A DNA stretch of 64,000 bases from Paraburkholderia hiiakae. GTDB taxonomy: Bacteria; Pseudomonadota; Gammaproteobacteria; Burkholderiales; Burkholderiaceae. This document shows positions 55,388 to 64,000 of this stretch, one piece after another (position 1 is the stretch's first letter; each line of letters begins with the position of its first letter). Position numbers and translations under genes: made by a program. The stretch is from contig NZ_CAJHCQ010000001.1 in assembly GCF_904848665.1 (NCBI RefSeq), forward strand, positions 124,001 to 188,000, read 5' to 3'. The notes beneath the pieces were generated by a model. It was not told where the DNA came from. It was given only the letters and a program-made list of their open reading frames with translations, and made no database searches.

Positions 55388-55939
55388 ATGTACAAGACGA
55401 CTTCGCGCCTTCTCGCTATCGCCGCTGCCTCGCTCGCGCTCACCATGGGCGCCACCGCCGCCAACGCCCAGACGCCGCCGCCCCCGGGCGGTCCCGGCAT
55501 GATGCACCACGGTCCGGGCATGCACGGCGACTTCATGCTCGGCTTCAAGAAACTGCACGACAAGCTGAATCTGAACGCCGCGCAGGAAAAGCAATGGCAG
55601 GCCGCGCTGGACACGATGAAGCAGAACCATCAGGCCATGCGCAAGAATCATGAACAGATGAAGCAGCAGTTCGATTCGATGAAGAACCAGCCGATCCTCG
55701 ACCTGAACGCCATGCACACGGCGCACGAGCAAGTCGAGCAGCAGAACCAGCAACTGCGTGAGCAAACCACGCAAGCGTGGCTCGCCTTCTACAACGGCCT
55801 GAACGACCAGCAGAAGACGACCGTGAGCACGGCGATCAAGGAACGCTTTGCGAAGATGGAGCAGCGCCACGAGCAGATGCGGCAGCGGTGGGAGCAGCAC
55901 CACAAGGGCGGCGCTTCGGCGCCGGCCGCGCAGCAGTAA
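55388..55939 (+). CDS. Spy/CpxP-like periplasmic protein (LTXXQ family)
   Basis: A 183-residue protein with a signal peptide cleaved after Ala27 (ATAANA/Q). A Met/His/Pro/Gly-rich stretch follows (GMMHHGPGMHGD), then long helices with LNLNAAQEKQWQAALD and LNDQQKTTV, the LTxxQ-like repeats of Spy/CpxP. Spy is an ATP-independent periplasmic chaperone; relatives also bind metals. It is divergent from the regulator-kinase pair, which probably controls it. Confidence 0.88.
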   Translation: MYKTTSRLLAIAAASLALTMGATAANAQTPPPPGGPGMMHHGPGMHGDFMLGFKKLHDKLNLNAAQEKQWQAALDTMKQNHQAMRKNHEQMKQQFDSMKNQPILDLNAMHTAHEQVEQQNQQLREQTTQAWLAFYNGLNDQQKTTVSTAIKERFAKMEQRHEQMRQRWEQHHKGGASAPAAQQ

Positions 55940-56012
55940 TCGGGCCACACACGCGCCGCCCCGGGGCGGCGCGCCGACACAAATGCGCGCGAATGTGCAC
56001 AAACGCGCAACA

Positions 56013-56048
56013 AAGCGCCGCGGGATTCGCACCCCGCGGCGCTTTTTT
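56013..56048 (+). terminator. Terminator of the Spy-like gene
   Basis: The stem AAGCGCCGCGGG / CCCGCGGCGCTT with an 8-base loop is followed by TTTTTT. Confidence 0.85.
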
Positions 56049-56087
56049 CATGGCGCGGGCGTTTGCCCGCCTCACGCGGTCAAACGC

Positions 56088-56786
56088 TCAGGCGAGGTCG
56101 AACAGCAGCACTTCGGCCGCTACGCCGTTCGCGAGCGCGACACCCGCCTCGGCTTCGATCATCGCGGCATCGCCGGCTTCGAGGCGCTGCCCGTTCACAT
56201 CCAGCGCGCCGCGCGCGACATGGAGATACACGCGCCGCCCGGCGGGCACCGGATACTCGACGCGCTCCTCGCCGTCCACGAGTCCCGCGTAGATCGAGGC
56301 GTCCGAGCGCACCGTCACCGCGCCGTCGCGCCCGTCGGGAGAGGCGACGAGGCGCAATCGCCCGCGCTTGTCGGCGTCGTCGAAGCGCTTTTCCTCGTAG
56401 CCGGGCGTCCCGCCGCGCTCGCGCGGCAGTAGCCAGATTTGCAGCAGGTGTGCTTCCTCTTCCTTCGAGCCGTTGAACTCGCTGTGCATCACGCCCGTGC
56501 CGGCGCTCATGCGCTGCACGTCGCCTGGGCGGATGGTCGAGCCGTTACCCATGTTGTCGCGGTGCGCGAGCGCGCCGGAAAGCACGTAGGTCACGATCTC
56601 CATATCGCGGTGGCCGTGCGCCCCAAAGCCCTGGCCGCCCGCGATGCGGTCGTCGTTGAGCACCCGCAGCGCACCGTAGTGCATATGCGCTTCGTCGAAA
56701 TAGTCGGCAAACGAAAAACTGTGGTACGAGTCGAGCCAGCCGTGGTTGGCGTGGCCGCGTTCGTCGGCGCGTCGGATGGTCAGCAT
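56088..56786 (-). CDS. Pirin family protein (YhhW-like quercetin 2,3-dioxygenase)
   Basis: A 232-residue bicupin. The metal site is readable: His57 and His59 in GAHGHRDMEIVTYVL, then His101 and Glu103 in HSEFNG. LDSYHSFSFADYFDEAH near residue 20 is typical of pirins. The E. coli homologue YhhW has quercetinase activity in vitro; the physiological role is unclear. Start at 56786 has a GGAG site. Confidence 0.92.
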   Translation of the reverse strand: MLTIRRADERGHANHGWLDSYHSFSFADYFDEAHMHYGALRVLNDDRIAGGQGFGAHGHRDMEIVTYVLSGALAHRDNMGNGSTIRPGDVQRMSAGTGVMHSEFNGSKEEEAHLLQIWLLPRERGGTPGYEEKRFDDADKRGRLRLVASPDGRDGAVTVRSDASIYAGLVDGEERVEYPVPAGRRVYLHVARGALDVNGQRLEAGDAAMIEAEAGVALANGVAAEVLLFDLA

Positions 56787-57220
56787 GGCAATCTCCGGTC
56801 AATCATGTCGATGTCCGAAGGTAAGGGCGGCGGCCCGCTTGCACAACCCGCAGCGGCGCACCGCATCGTTTCGCCAGCAACATCAATGGGCTGCGCGACC
56901 ACCGTCGCCCTCCGTCAGACTGGCGCGCCCTTCGGCTTCGGGTAAAATACCGCGCTTTTCGGCTAGCGCGAGCCTGATGGCCCAGGGTGGACGACCCGGG
57001 GGCGGCTACCCCGCCGCGCCAACGCGCGCTGCCGCCGGCGCCGGAGTGCGTTGCGCTTTCCGACCCGCATTTTTGATCGCCTAGAATGGCGGCCAACGGT
57101 CACGAGCCGTAGCCGCCCCGCTTCGGCCGCGCGCCCCTTACCGCGCCGCGCCGCCCGTATCAGCCGCGCATGAGACCGGAGTCAGTGCAAAAGCACTCAC
57201 TGCGGCTCGACAGGAGAATG
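56787..57220. other. Leader region of the amino acid transporter operon
   Basis: About 430 bases without a gene. TAAAAT at about 56942 and TAGAAT at about 57082 are possible -10 elements without good -35 partners. The right end holds the hairpin repeat next to the ribosome binding site. Confidence 0.4.
57176..57205 (+). repeat. Hairpin repeat directly before the binding-protein ribosome binding site
   Basis: CCGGAGTCAGTGC, loop AAAA, GCACTCACTGCGG pairs at 11 of 13 positions. It is the same element as at 26387-26416 and ends 6 bases before the AGGAG of the downstream gene, so it would lie in its 5' UTR. Confidence 0.65.
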
Positions 57221-57997
57221 ATGAAGAAGTTTGCAGTGTGCGTGGCGCTGGCCCTGATCGCGGGCAGCGCCGCCGCCAAAGAGTGGAAAACCGTGCGCAT
57301 CGGCGTGGACGCCAGCTATGCGCCGTTCGAGTCCAAAGCGCCGAACGGACAGATCGTCGGCTTCGATATCGACCTCACGAAAGCCCTGTGTACGCGCATG
57401 AACGTGAAGTGCGTCTGGGTCGAGAACGACCTCGACGGCATCATCCCGGCGCTCAAGGCCCGCAAGTTCGACGCGATCGTGTCGTCGCTGACCGTCACGC
57501 CGCAGCGCGCCCAGCAGATCGACTACTCCGCGAAGATGTTCGATGCGCCCGCACGCATGCTCGCGCGCACGGGCTCGCCGCTGCGGCCTACGCCTGCCTC
57601 GCTCAAGGGCAAGAACGTGGGCGTCGAGCAGGGCTCGACCCAGGAAGCGTACGCGAAGGCGCACTGGGCGCCGCAGGGCGTGAACGTGATCTCGTACCAG
57701 AATCAGGACCAGGTCTACCAGGATCTGATCGCCGGGCGCCTCGACGCCACGCTGCAAGACGAAGTCCAGGCGGACTTCGGCTTCCTGAAAACGCCGCGCG
57801 GCAAGGGTTTCGCGTGGGCGGGCCCGGAAGTGGAAGACCCGGCGACGATTGGTGACGGCACCGCGATTGGCCTGCGCAAAGACGACGCCGACCTGAAGGC
57901 GAAGTTCAACACGGCGCTGGCCGCGATTCATGCCGACGGCACGTTCGACAAGATCGCGAAGCAGTACTTCGACTTCGATATCTACAAAGGCAAGTGA
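57221..57997 (+). CDS. Amino acid ABC transporter binding protein (HisJ/ArgT-like)
   Basis: A 258-residue periplasmic protein with a signal peptide cleaved after Ala19 (AGSAAA/KE). VRIGVDASYAPFESKAPNGQ, GFDIDLTKALC and SSLTVTPQRAQQIDYSA are the amino acid-binding SBP family motifs, closest to the lysine/arginine/ornithine and histidine group. The Met at 57221 is preferred over 57218 for its spacing from AGGAG. It is the first gene of the transporter set and is separated by 268 bases from the permease genes. Confidence 0.9.
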   Translation: MKKFAVCVALALIAGSAAAKEWKTVRIGVDASYAPFESKAPNGQIVGFDIDLTKALCTRMNVKCVWVENDLDGIIPALKARKFDAIVSSLTVTPQRAQQIDYSAKMFDAPARMLARTGSPLRPTPASLKGKNVGVEQGSTQEAYAKAHWAPQGVNVISYQNQDQVYQDLIAGRLDATLQDEVQADFGFLKTPRGKGFAWAGPEVEDPATIGDGTAIGLRKDDADLKAKFNTALAAIHADGTFDKIAKQYFDFDIYKGK

Positions 57998-58059
57998 ACG
58001 GGAACGCACACGCAGGTAAATAAACAACGAGACATTACCGCTCGCGCCTCGCGCCACGA

Positions 58060-58105
58060 CGCTTGAAGCCGGGGGCGCCTAGCCCCGGGGGCTCCCCGAT
58101 AGACC
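58060..58105 (+). promoter_or_regulatory. GC-rich hairpin between the binding protein and permease genes
   Basis: GGGGC / GCCCC arms around 58069-58084 form a short hairpin without a T-run. Partial termination or RNA processing here could favour the binding protein over the membrane parts. Confidence 0.3.
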
Positions 58106-58265
58106 GCCACCGGGCTTCGTATACAGTCACAGGCGCGCTCACGAGCGCAAACGCATCGGCCACGCGCGCGTACGCAACACCGCGCGGCCATGAACGGATT
58201 TGAACCGCGGCAGACAAGCGCCGCGCCTTTCGCGGTGTGAGAAGCGCACCGTCAAGGACTCGCCC

Positions 58266-58955
58266 ATGTTTCTTCAAGGCTACGGCCCGCTGATCCTCGC
58301 CGGCACCTGGCAGACCGTCAAGCTCGCCGTGCTGTCGCTCGCACTCTCGTTCGTGCTCGGGCTGATCGGCGCGGCGGCCAAGCTCTCCAAAAATCGCGTC
58401 GCGCACGGCGCGGGCACGCTCTACACCACGCTCATTCGCGGCGTGCCCGATCTCGTGCTCATGCTGCTGCTCTTCTACAGCATCCAGATCTGGCTGAACA
58501 ACCTCACCGACATGCTCGGCTGGGATCAGATCGATATCGACCCGTTCCTCGCGGGCGTGGTCGTGCTCGGCTTCATCTACGGCGCGTACTTCACCGAGAC
58601 ATTCCGCGGCGCGTTCCTCGCGGTACCGCGCGGCCAGCTCGAAGCGGGCCACGCTTACGGCATGACGAACTGGCAGGTGTTCGCGCGCATCATGTTCCCG
58701 CAGATGATGCGCTTCGCGCTGCCCGGCATCGGCAACAACTGGCAGGTGCTCGTGAAGTCCACGGCGCTCGTCTCGATCATCGGTCTCGCCGACGTCGTGA
58801 AGGCCAGCCAGGACGCCGGCAAGGGCACGCTGCGGTTCTTTTTCTTCACGCTGCTCGCCGGCGCGATCTATCTCGTCATCACCACGGTCTCCAACTTCGT
58901 GCTGATGTATCTCGACAAGCGCTACTCCACCGGTGTGCGCAAGGCGGATCTCTAA
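58266..58955 (+). CDS. hisQ: Basic amino acid ABC transporter permease
   Basis: A 229-residue inner-membrane permease with five predicted membrane segments. LILAGTWQTVKLAVLSLALS opens the family domain, and YGAYFTETFRGAFLAVPRGQ then LEAGHAYGMTNWQVFARIMF is the EAA loop that contacts the ATPase. The second permease follows after 19 bases. The Met at 58266 is supported by the family's N-terminus. Confidence 0.9.
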   Translation: MFLQGYGPLILAGTWQTVKLAVLSLALSFVLGLIGAAAKLSKNRVAHGAGTLYTTLIRGVPDLVLMLLLFYSIQIWLNNLTDMLGWDQIDIDPFLAGVVVLGFIYGAYFTETFRGAFLAVPRGQLEAGHAYGMTNWQVFARIMFPQMMRFALPGIGNNWQVLVKSTALVSIIGLADVVKASQDAGKGTLRFFFFTLLAGAIYLVITTVSNFVLMYLDKRYSTGVRKADL

Positions 58956-58974
58956 ATCGCGCGAGGCCAAGACC

Positions 58975-59697
58975 ATGCAAGACTTTGTCCAACTGATCCA
59001 GCAATACTGGCGCAACTATCTCTTCTCCGACGGCTACCATTTCAGCGGCGTGGCCATCACGCTGTGGCTGCTCGTCATCTCGATCGGGCTCGGCTTCTGC
59101 CTCTCGGTGCCGCTCGCCGTCGCGCGCGTATCGAAGAAAAAGTGGCTGGCCGGGCTCGTGTGGCTTTACACGTATATCTTCCGCGGCACGCCGCTCTACG
59201 TGCAGTTGCTGCTGTGCTACACGGGCCTCTACAGCCTCGAGATCGTGCGCAACCACGAGCTCACGAGCGCGTTCTTCAGAAGTGGCATGAACTGCACGCT
59301 GCTTGCGTTCACGCTCAACACCTGCGCGTACACCACCGAAATCTTCGCGGGCGCGATCAAGGCCACGCCCTACGGTGAGATCGAAGCCGCGCGCGCCTAC
59401 GGCATGTCGCAATTCACGCTGTACCGCCGCGTGATCCTGCCTTCGGCGCTGCGTCGCGCACTGCCCTACTACAGCAACGAAGTCATTTTGATGCTGCACG
59501 CAACGACCGTGGCCTTCACGGCCACCGTGCCGGACATCCTGAAGATCGCGCGCGACGTGAACTCGGCGACTTATCAGTCGTTCGGCGCGTTCGGCATTGC
59601 CGCCCTGCTGTACCTGATCATTTCTTTCACGCTCGTGTGGCTGTTCCGCCAAGCCGAGCGCCGCTGGCTCGCATACCTGCGACCGCAAGGCAAGTGA
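58975..59697 (+). CDS. hisM: Basic amino acid ABC transporter permease
   Basis: A 240-residue permease, partner of the preceding one. [20 protein letters not shown] and [20 protein letters not shown] are typical of HisM. The EAA loop is [20 protein letters not shown]. The ATPase gene follows after 19 bases. Confidence 0.9.
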   Translation: MQDFVQLIQQYWRNYLFSDGYHFSGVAITLWLLVISIGLGFCLSVPLAVARVSKKKWLAGLVWLYTYIFRGTPLYVQLLLCYTGLYSLEIVRNHELTSAFFRSGMNCTLLAFTLNTCAYTTEIFAGAIKATPYGEIEAARAYGMSQFTLYRRVILPSALRRALPYYSNEVILMLHATTVAFTATVPDILKIARDVNSATYQSFGAFGIAALLYLIISFTLVWLFRQAERRWLAYLRPQGK

Positions 59698-59716
59698 GCC
59701 CGCTAGAGGTCAATTG

Positions 59717-60499
59717 ATGAATTCCCAGAAGCAGAAGCTGTTCGTCGACTCCATCCACAAGAAGTACGGCGACAACGAAGTCCTCAAGGGCGTGTCCCTG
59801 AAAGCCAATGCAGGCGACGTGATCAGCGTGATCGGCTCGTCCGGCTCGGGCAAGAGCACGATGCTGCGTTGCATCAACTTCCTCGAGCAGCCCAACGCCG
59901 GGCGCATCGTGGTGGATGGCGAGGAAGTCGCCACGCGCGCGGACAAGCGCACGGGCGCGCTGCATCCCGCCGACGCGAAGCAACTCCAGCGCGTGCGCAC
60001 CAAGCTCGCGATGGTGTTCCAGCACTTCAACCTGTGGTCGCACATGTCGGTGCTCGAGAACGTAATCGAGGCGCCGCTGCACGTGCTGGGTCTGCCGCGC
60101 AAGGAAGCCGAAGATCGCGCGCGCACCTATCTGGAGAAGGTCGGTCTCGCGCCGCGCGTGGAGAAGCAATACCCCTCGCACCTCTCGGGCGGTCAGCAGC
60201 AACGCGTAGCAATCGCCCGCGCGCTCGCCATGCACCCGGATGTCATGCTGTTCGACGAGCCGACCTCGGCGCTCGACCCCGAGCTCGTGGGCGAAGTGCT
60301 CAAGGTCATGCAGAAGCTCGCCGAGGAAGGCCGCACGATGATCGTGGTCACTCACGAAATGGGTTTCGCGCGCAACGTTTCGAACCACGTCATGTTCCTG
60401 CACAAGGGACTCGTGGAAGAGGAAGGCCAGCCGGCCGAAGTATTCGCCAATCCGAAGAGCGAGCGCCTGCGCCAGTTCCTTTCGGGCAGCCTCAAGTAA
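59717..60499 (+). CDS. hisP: Basic amino acid ABC transporter ATPase
   Basis: A 260-residue ATPase. Walker A GSSGSGKS (40-47), LSGGQQQR, and [18 protein letters not shown] are close to E. coli HisP, as is the C-terminus [11 protein letters not shown]. It energises the histidine/lysine/arginine/ornithine-type uptake system. The ATG at 59717 follows GAGGT; a TTG just before is unlikely. Confidence 0.93.
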   Translation: MNSQKQKLFVDSIHKKYGDNEVLKGVSLKANAGDVISVIGSSGSGKSTMLRCINFLEQPNAGRIVVDGEEVATRADKRTGALHPADAKQLQRVRTKLAMVFQHFNLWSHMSVLENVIEAPLHVLGLPRKEAEDRARTYLEKVGLAPRVEKQYPSHLSGGQQQRVAIARALAMHPDVMLFDEPTSALDPELVGEVLKVMQKLAEEGRTMIVVTHEMGFARNVSNHVMFLHKGLVEEEGQPAEVFANPKSERLRQFLSGSLK

Positions 60500-61077
60500 G
60501 ACGACCCACTGGGTCGCCCCTTTCGACGATGTAGTAAAAGTAGTATTACGAGGCGCTTACAGCGCCTTTTCTTTTTTCGTCTTTTGCCCTCGAAAAGCCG
60601 CCGGTTTACGCTCAAAAACAGCGTTTTTCGCATTACTCCTTGTGCAATCACTAGTCAATAGTGGCAATCCTGAACTTAGCCATTTGATTGACGTGAGTCC
60701 CTTATCCCTTAAGGCTTCCGACCTATTTGCAATACCTCTCTGACCACCATCCAGGAAGGGCATATTGCAATTTGACGACACCCCGGGATGCGAGCACGAA
60801 TTTGTTCGCCACCACGGACCTTTTTTGCTAAATTAGTAACCAAAGTAGCAAAACAAAGTTCATTAAAAGTAGTTTCACTTCAAAAAGAACGGGAGATGCC
60901 AGTCAACCAGGGGACCTGCAAGACGACCCAGCCCGGGTCATGCAGCGGCACCAGCCCGTACGCCGGTCCTCGGGGTAATTCTCCCTCACGCGACGATTTC
61001 TGTTCGCGGCGCCGCCAAGCGCACGGACGTCTTTCGCAGTACTAAGGTTGACTCTTTGACAGGGTATGGAGGAGAAG
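60500..61077. other. Long AT-rich leader of the porin gene
   Basis: About 580 bases. After the transporter terminator the DNA is unusually AT-rich for the window (60570-60890), with TGCTAAATTAG near 60828 as a possible promoter. No gene is supported. A long 5' UTR with post-transcriptional control is plausible, as for other porins. Confidence 0.5.
60551..60578 (+). terminator. Terminator of the transporter operon
   Basis: AGGCGC / GCGCCT with a 5-base loop is followed by TTTCTTTTTT. Confidence 0.8.
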
Positions 61078-62247
61078 ATGAAGAAAGCTTTGCTCGCCGC
61101 AGCATTGATGTCGGCTGGCGTGGTCGCGCATGCACAAAGCAGCGTGACACTCTACGGCCGCCTGGACATGGGTGTGGCATACATGAACGGCATTGGTGCT
61201 GGTGGCACCGCAAACACCCCCGCCACGCACGGCTCCAGCCAGGTGCAGCTCGAAAGCGGCTATTGGGGCACCAGCCTCTGGGGCATGAAGGGCGTTGAAG
61301 ACATCGGTGGCGGCAACAAGGTTCTGTTCCACCTGGAAGGCAGCTTCAGCACGGCGAACGGCTCGCTCGGCTCGGCCGGCTCACTCTGGAATCGCTGGGC
61401 GACCGTCGGTGTAGCGAACGACCAGTTCGGTACGCTGCTCGCTGGCCGCATGCTCTTCATCTCCAACGGCATTTGGGACTTCGACCCGTTCGGTCAGTCG
61501 AACTGGTCGTCGGCTTCGATGGTCCGTGGTCGCAACTGGCCGCAATCGAGCAACAACATTTCGTACCAGTCGCCGAACTGGATGGGCTTCGACATGTACG
61601 GCCAGTACGCGTTCTCGAACGCGACGAACTGGAACGGCAACGGCTCGACGTCGCAAGGTCGCGAAGCTGGCCTGCAGCTCACCTACACCAGCTCGCTGTT
61701 CCAGATCCGCGGCCTGTATGACGAAATCCGCAATCCGGACAACGGCTCGCTGGGCGGTAATTACAACGCGCTCAACGGCGGCACGGTTGCCACCGGTTCG
61801 CAGGCAAACGGCAACGGTGTCTTCGCGTACTCGCGTGACTACATGGCCATGTTCAACGTGTTCCTCGGCGCGTTCAAGATTCAGGGCGGTTACGAAGCCA
61901 TCCGTTCGGCAGGCATGAGCGGCCAGCTGATCGGCCAGCCGACCACGCTTGACCACGAGTGGGGCGGTGTGACGTGGCAAATGACGCCGGCTGCAGCGCT
62001 GATCGCGGCGGTCTACCACGTCAATGCGAACAACGGCGGCGGCAACGCCACGCTGTACACGGTTGGTGGTTCGTACAACCTGTCCAAGCGCACGCTGCTC
62101 GACATCCAGGCAGGCACGGTGCAGAACAGCAAGACGGCCAACTTCGGCCTGAACGCCAACAACTTTGGTACGGCGGCTGCAACCACGAACCCGCTGCCGG
62201 GCCACAGCCAGGTTGGTGTGTACGCAGGTATCCAGCACTCGTTCTAA
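61078..62247 (+). CDS. General porin (Burkholderia type)
   Basis: A 389-residue outer-membrane trimeric porin. The signal peptide is cleaved after Ala19 (VVAHA/QSSVTLYG). The mature N-terminus SSVTLYGRLDMGVAYM and C-terminal GVYAGIQHSF with terminal Phe are typical of betaproteobacterial porins. I chose the Met at 61078 because GGAGGAGA then sits directly upstream. It ends with a strong terminator. Confidence 0.95.
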   Translation: MKKALLAAALMSAGVVAHAQSSVTLYGRLDMGVAYMNGIGAGGTANTPATHGSSQVQLESGYWGTSLWGMKGVEDIGGGNKVLFHLEGSFSTANGSLGSAGSLWNRWATVGVANDQFGTLLAGRMLFISNGIWDFDPFGQSNWSSASMVRGRNWPQSSNNISYQSPNWMGFDMYGQYAFSNATNWNGNGSTSQGREAGLQLTYTSSLFQIRGLYDEIRNPDNGSLGGNYNALNGGTVATGSQANGNGVFAYSRDYMAMFNVFLGAFKIQGGYEAIRSAGMSGQLIGQPTTLDHEWGGVTWQMTPAAALIAAVYHVNANNGGGNATLYTVGGSYNLSKRTLLDIQAGTVQNSKTANFGLNANNFGTAAATTNPLPGHSQVGVYAGIQHSF

Positions 62248-62311
62248 TTTGAAGCGAGTGTAGACAGAACAGCTACATCGACGTTTTCACGCTGCTGCGA
62301 GAGGCGCGTAT

Positions 62312-62347
62312 CGGTGCGATGTCCGAAAGGGTATCGCACCGTTTTTT
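62312..62347 (+). terminator. Terminator of the porin gene
   Basis: The 9-bp stem CGGTGCGAT / ATCGCACCG with a 12-base loop is followed by TTTTTT. Confidence 0.9.
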
Positions 62348-62446
62348 ATGCTGGGGACGGGCCGCGAAAGCGGCGCCGTCCCCTTTTCTATTGGTGCATC
62401 AAGTGCTTCGTGTACTTCGGGGGCCGGCCGTGCAAAGCGAGCGGCC

Positions 62447-62860
<414 letters not shown>

Positions 62861-64000
62861 TCACGCCGAGGGCTTGCCCGCAGGCGCCGCGCTTGCCCCA
62901 CTCGCTTCGTCGGGTACCCGCTCCAGATCGGCGAGCCACACCACCGACTCCGAATCGCTCGGCGCGCGCCAGTCGCCGCGCGGCGAGAGCGAGCCGCCCG
63001 AGCCGACCTTCGGCGCATTCGGAATGCAGGTGCGCTTGAACTGGCTCTGCCGGAAGAAGCGGTCGAGGAAAATGCGCAGATTGCGCTTGATCGCCGCGAG
63101 ATCGTACTGATTGCGCACGACTTTCGCGTTCTCGGGCCACGCCCCGGCTTCCCGGTCGCCCCACGCGTGGCGCGCGAGGAACGCCACCTTCGACGGCGCG
63201 AAACCGAAGCGCAGCGTGTAGTAGAGGTTGAAGTCCTGCAGCTCGTATGGCCCGATCGTGCTCTCGGTTTTCTGCTCGGGCGCGCCATCGGACTTGCCCG
63301 GAATCAGCTCCGGGCTGATGTCCGTGGCGAGAATCGCTTCGAGCACGTCGCGGCCGCTCTCCCCGTTCTGGCCAATCTGGCCCGTTTCGGCCACCCAGCG
63401 CACGAGATGCGTGATGAGCGTCTTCGGCACGCTCGCGTTCACGTTGTAGTGCGACATGTGATCGCCCACGCCGTACGTGCACCAGCCGAGCGCAAGCTCG
63501 GAGAGATCGCCCGTGCCGATCACGATCGCGTGATTGAAGTTAGCGAGGCGGAACAGGTGATTCGTGCGCTCGCCGGCCTGCACGTTTTCGAAGGTGATGT
63601 CGTAGGTTTCGTTGCCTTCCGAATACGGATGGCCAAGGTCTTCGAGCATCTGCATGCAACTCTGGCGAATGTCGATTTCGCGCGCCGTGCAACCCACGAG
63701 CGCCATCAGTTCGCGCGCCTGGCGCAGCGTGCGCTCGCTCGTCGCGAACCCGGGCATGGTGTACGCGAGGATGTTCGCGCGCGGCAGCCCGAGGCGATCC
63801 ATCGCCTTCGCGCACACGAGCAGCGCATGCGTGGAGTCGAGGCCGCCCGAGACGCCAATCACCACTTTCTTGATGCCCGCCTGCGAAAGCCGCTGCACGA
63901 GCGCCTGCACCTGGATGTTGTAGACCTCGTTGCAGCGCTCGTCGCGGCGCTTCGGATCGGCCGGCACGTAGGGGAAGCGCTCCACGCGGCGCGACAGCGC
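62861..64000 (-). CDS. nadE: Glutamine-dependent NAD+ synthetase, 3' part
   Basis: The gene runs off the right edge; about the last 380 residues are present. They form the synthetase domain that amidates nicotinic acid adenine dinucleotide, with the PP-loop [14 protein letters not shown] and [20 protein letters not shown]. The N-terminal glutaminase domain expected for this long type lies beyond the window. glnB follows after 75 bases on the same strand, a common arrangement in this lineage, so the two may be cotranscribed. Confidence 0.93.
   Translation of the reverse strand, partial: ALSRRVERFPYVPADPKRRDERCNEVYNIQVQALVQRLSQAGIKKVVIGVSGGLDSTHALLVCAKAMDRLGLPRANILAYTMPGFATSERTLRQARELMALVGCTAREIDIRQSCMQMLEDLGHPYSEGNETYDITFENVQAGERTNHLFRLANFNHAIVIGTGDLSELALGWCTYGVGDHMSHYNVNASVPKTLITHLVRWVAETGQIGQNGESGRDVLEAILATDISPELIPGKSDGAPEQKTESTIGPYELQDFNLYYTLRFGFAPSKVAFLARHAWGDREAGAWPENAKVVRNQYDLAAIKRNLRIFLDRFFRQSQFKRTCIPNAPKVGSGGSLSPRGDWRAPSDSESVVWLADLERVPDEASGASAAPAGKPSA

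Noticed and set aside
60788..61045. Possible small protein in the porin leader
   Set aside because: The only good purine-rich site (GGGAG near 60890) abuts an ATG too closely, and the translation is low-complexity; more likely untranslated leader.

Overview
This is a GC-rich chromosomal window from a betaproteobacterium of the Burkholderia / Paraburkholderia / Caballeronia group. The assignment is by inference from protein families and gene order: ubiC beside htpG, nadE beside a P-II gene, a Burkholderia-type general porin, and long spurious antisense reading frames typical of high GC. I see no integrase, transposase, phage gene, CRISPR array, rRNA operon or replication origin. It reads as core or near-core chromosome with several accessory-flavoured islets.

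Layout. 1-8.6 kb: end of a BenE-type permease gene, transaldolase (tal), a small VOC protein, an FUSC-type efflux protein, a monocarboxylate symporter with its DUF3311 partner, a spermidine-synthase-like protein, a frameshifted TonB-like lipoprotein, a family 6 DNA glycosylase and ubiC. 8.6-16.9 kb: htpG, then a MocR regulator divergent from a VOC / DMT transporter / PLP aminotransferase / RidA / PhzF series that looks like amine or amino acid metabolism. 17-26.3 kb: a GGDEF-EAL protein, a chromate transporter, and an acetylpolyamine-deacetylase-like / carbamoylase-like / MHS transporter set divergent from a LysR regulator, then CopD. 26.4-33.1 kb: parC, parE and an Uup-type ABC-F protein. 33.2-39.4 kb: rubredoxin, tRNA-Arg(CCT), two unknown small proteins, a Dcm methylase with an N-terminal HTH plus Vsr, a PEBP-like protein, a DHA2 transporter and a glycine-zipper protein. 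39.5-46.9 kb: otsA, two small unknown proteins, two related sigma-54 activators flanking a small membrane protein, and a tandem pair of related lipoprotein-like genes. 46.9-52.5 kb: an ABC transporter with a fused double permease and no binding protein nearby, and a GGEEF cyclase. 52.7-56.8 kb: a small conserved protein, a sensor kinase / OmpR-type regulator pair divergent from a Spy/CpxP-like periplasmic protein, and a pirin. 57.2-64 kb: a complete basic amino acid ABC transporter, a porin, glnB and the 3' part of nadE.

The regulatory DNA holds the more unusual signals. The Spy / two-component divergent region has two pairs of GTAAC- or GTAAT-type half-sites, each at a 10-bp repeat with N5 spacing, in opposite orientation. 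A hairpin repeat recurs upstream of copD and directly before the ribosome binding site of the amino acid binding protein. parE has a TGTCCACA dyad in its leader. The MocR gap carries repeated GTACCG-type sites. I found no clearly new multi-gene system; the best leads are these regulatory elements, the frameshifted lipoprotein, the paired sigma-54 activators and the duplicated lipoproteins.
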